From Candidatus Alistipes excrementipullorum (lineage in GTDB: Bacteria > Bacteroidota > Bacteroidia > Bacteroidales > Rikenellaceae), in contig DXGW01000212.1 in the NCBI GenBank assembly GCA_019113665.1, forward strand, positions 1 through 8,119: a stretch of 8,119 bases of DNA, in the 5' to 3' direction. Shown piece after piece: positions 6,961 to 8,119 of the stretch (within the stretch, counting starts at the first letter, position 1; every line of letters begins with the position of its first letter). The position numbers and the translations under genes were made by a program. The notes beneath the pieces were generated by a model, which saw only the letters and a list, made by a program, of their open reading frames with translations, was not told the DNA's origin and ran no database searches.

Positions 6961-8119
6961 ATGAAAACTTTCAAACTTATGATTGCAACGGCCATAGCGC
7001 TGTTCGCAGTTGTCGGGTGCTCGAAGGATACCACCGAGGACGCCCTGACGATGGGAACCACCGAGATTTCGGTTCCGGCCGCAGGCTCGACGCAGCCTTT
7101 GACATTCACGGCCAACACTTCGTGGACCGTATCGAGCGACCAGGACTGGGTTACGTTCGACCGCATGAGCGGCGATGCCGGTGAGGCTACCGTCAATATG
7201 ACTGTCGATGCCAATCCCGACTATGAGAACCGTACGGCTACGGTTACGATCAAGGCCGGTACGAAGACCACCCTCTTCAAGGTCGTACAGAAGATGCTTG
7301 AGACCTTCTCTGCAGAGTTTGTATATGAGATAGGGCCCGAGGAGCAGACCATCGAGTTCGCCATGGAGTCGAACAAGGAGTACGAGTTCCTGATCGGCGA
7401 GGAGTGCGAGTCGTGGATCCGTCCCGCAGCCAGCCAGTCGGCCGTACCCGAGTCGTCGGTAGCCAGGTTTACCGTTTCGGCCAATACGACGGTTTCTCCG
7501 CGTGAGGGACGTATCGTTGCCAAGGTCGGTGATGTTGCCTATGCCCTGATCGTAAAGCAGAATGCCGATTTCGAGTACATGACCGCTGCCGCTGCTACAT
7601 GCTACGGCCGTACCATGAAGATCTACGACGGTACCTACTACAAGTATAACGAGTACGGAATCGAGTTGACCAACGAGGAAGGCGTGAAGGTTGTTTTGGC
7701 AATTAACGCTGCACGTTCGGAAAACTATCTGTCGGAACTTCCGGTTGGAACATATACTGTCGATGCATCGGCTTCTCACACTCCGGGAACCTTCTCCATC
7801 AAGACTTCCGATGGCAGCGAGTCGGTTTACACCACAATCTTCGAGGGCGAGACCGAAACGACTGTTGCAGACGGTGAGATTTCGATTGCAAAGGAGGGTA
7901 ATACCTATACCATTCTCGCATCGCTCATGGACAGCCGCGAGAACGTTCTCCGCTACTCGTTCGTAGGTGAGATTCCGACCATCGATGACAAGAGCCTCGG
8001 CGGGTATTTCTATTCGATCAACTCCAAAGGCCAGTATGACACCTATTTCACTTCCAAAGCCAACATGTGGAGTCTGACTCTTCTTGTCAGCAAGCCTCTT
8101 TCGACCGATGCCAAGGCTT
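6961..8119 (+). CDS. BACON domain-containing lipoprotein, 3'-truncated
   Basis: The frame is open from ATG 6961 to the window end (386 codons visible, no stop). The signal peptide MKTFKLMIATAIALFAVVGC has a lipobox VVGC with lipidated C20, followed by SKDTTED, an acidic stretch typical of surface-exposed Bacteroidota lipoproteins. A clear BACON domain spans about 31-110: TSWTVSSDQDWVTFDRMSG (53-71), then NRTATVTI (90-97) and KVVQK (107-111). A weaker second copy spans about 113-202, with ESWIRP (150-155), SPREGRIVAK (179-188) and ALIVKQNA (195-202). BACON domains are Ig-like modules in Bacteroidota surface proteins, often linkers or proposed ligand binders. From about 203 on, a beta-rich region is not assigned to a named family; it has LPVGTYTVDAS and a YTIL...LRYSFVG pattern. 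Its position as fifth gene suggests a further surface subunit or ligand-binding protein of the same uptake system. Whether an enzyme domain follows beyond the window cannot be told. Confidence 0.88.
   Translation, partial: MKTFKLMIATAIALFAVVGCSKDTTEDALTMGTTEISVPAAGSTQPLTFTANTSWTVSSDQDWVTFDRMSGDAGEATVNMTVDANPDYENRTATVTIKAGTKTTLFKVVQKMLETFSAEFVYEIGPEEQTIEFAMESNKEYEFLIGEECESWIRPAASQSAVPESSVARFTVSANTTVSPREGRIVAKVGDVAYALIVKQNADFEYMTAAAATCYGRTMKIYDGTYYKYNEYGIELTNEEGVKVVLAINAARSENYLSELPVGTYTVDASASHTPGTFSIKTSDGSESVYTTIFEGETETTVADGEISIAKEGNTYTILASLMDSRENVLRYSFVGEIPTIDDKSLGGYFYSINSKGQYDTYFTSKANMWSLTLLVSKPLSTDAKA

Noticed and set aside
6919..7779. Open antisense frame of 286 codons opposite the BACON gene
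   Set aside because: The sense strand carries a lipobox and a clear BACON domain in this stretch. The antisense product shows no recognisable motif and has shadow-like composition.

Overview
The window looks like part of one nutrient-uptake operon of a Bacteroidales bacterium. Five genes lie on the + strand, tightly packed: a TonB-dependent SusC-type porin (5' end outside the window), a SusD-type surface lipoprotein, a DUF4843-type lipoprotein, a PKD-like-family lipoprotein, and a BACON-domain lipoprotein (3' end outside the window). The SusC/SusD pair, the poor Shine-Dalgarno signals at most starts, and the lipoboxes followed by K/D/E-rich residues all point to Bacteroidota. The moderately GC-rich composition, with many C/G-ending codons, would suit Alistipes/Rikenellaceae better than the AT-richer Bacteroides, but the genus is a guess from composition only.

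Layout: 1-3018 SusC-like receptor; 6-nt gap; 3025-4524 SusD-like protein; 25-nt gap with an AGAGGAG ribosome-binding site; 4550-5368 DUF4843 lipoprotein; 1-nt stop/start overlap (TAATG); 5368-6918 PKD-like lipoprotein; 42-nt gap; 6961-8119 BACON lipoprotein, cut by the window end. No gap holds a convincing promoter or terminator, so the five genes are probably one transcript whose promoter lies upstream. There are no RNA genes, mobile elements, CRISPR arrays or enzymes in the window, and no gene-free stretch longer than 42 nt.

How the genes should work together: SusC is the outer-membrane barrel powered by TonB/ExbBD, SusD is the hinged lid that captures ligand, and the three further lipoproteins are probably surface-exposed helpers. 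From memory, the order SusC-SusD-DUF4843-PKD-like resembles the Bacteroides thetaiotaomicron BT2264-BT2261 system, which was crystallised as a SusCD complex with two extra lipoproteins and bound peptides. With no glycoside hydrolase, polysaccharide lyase or sulfatase in view, uptake of oligopeptides is at least as plausible as glycan uptake.

The most unusual sequence signal is an uninterrupted run of nine G residues (2647-2655) inside the SusC gene. It is in frame here, but gain or loss of one G would cause a stop within a dozen codons and remove the C-terminal barrel strands. That makes it a candidate slipped-strand ON/OFF switch for the whole transporter. The second point of interest is the C-terminal part of the BACON protein, which looks like an unassigned beta-rich module, possibly repeated.
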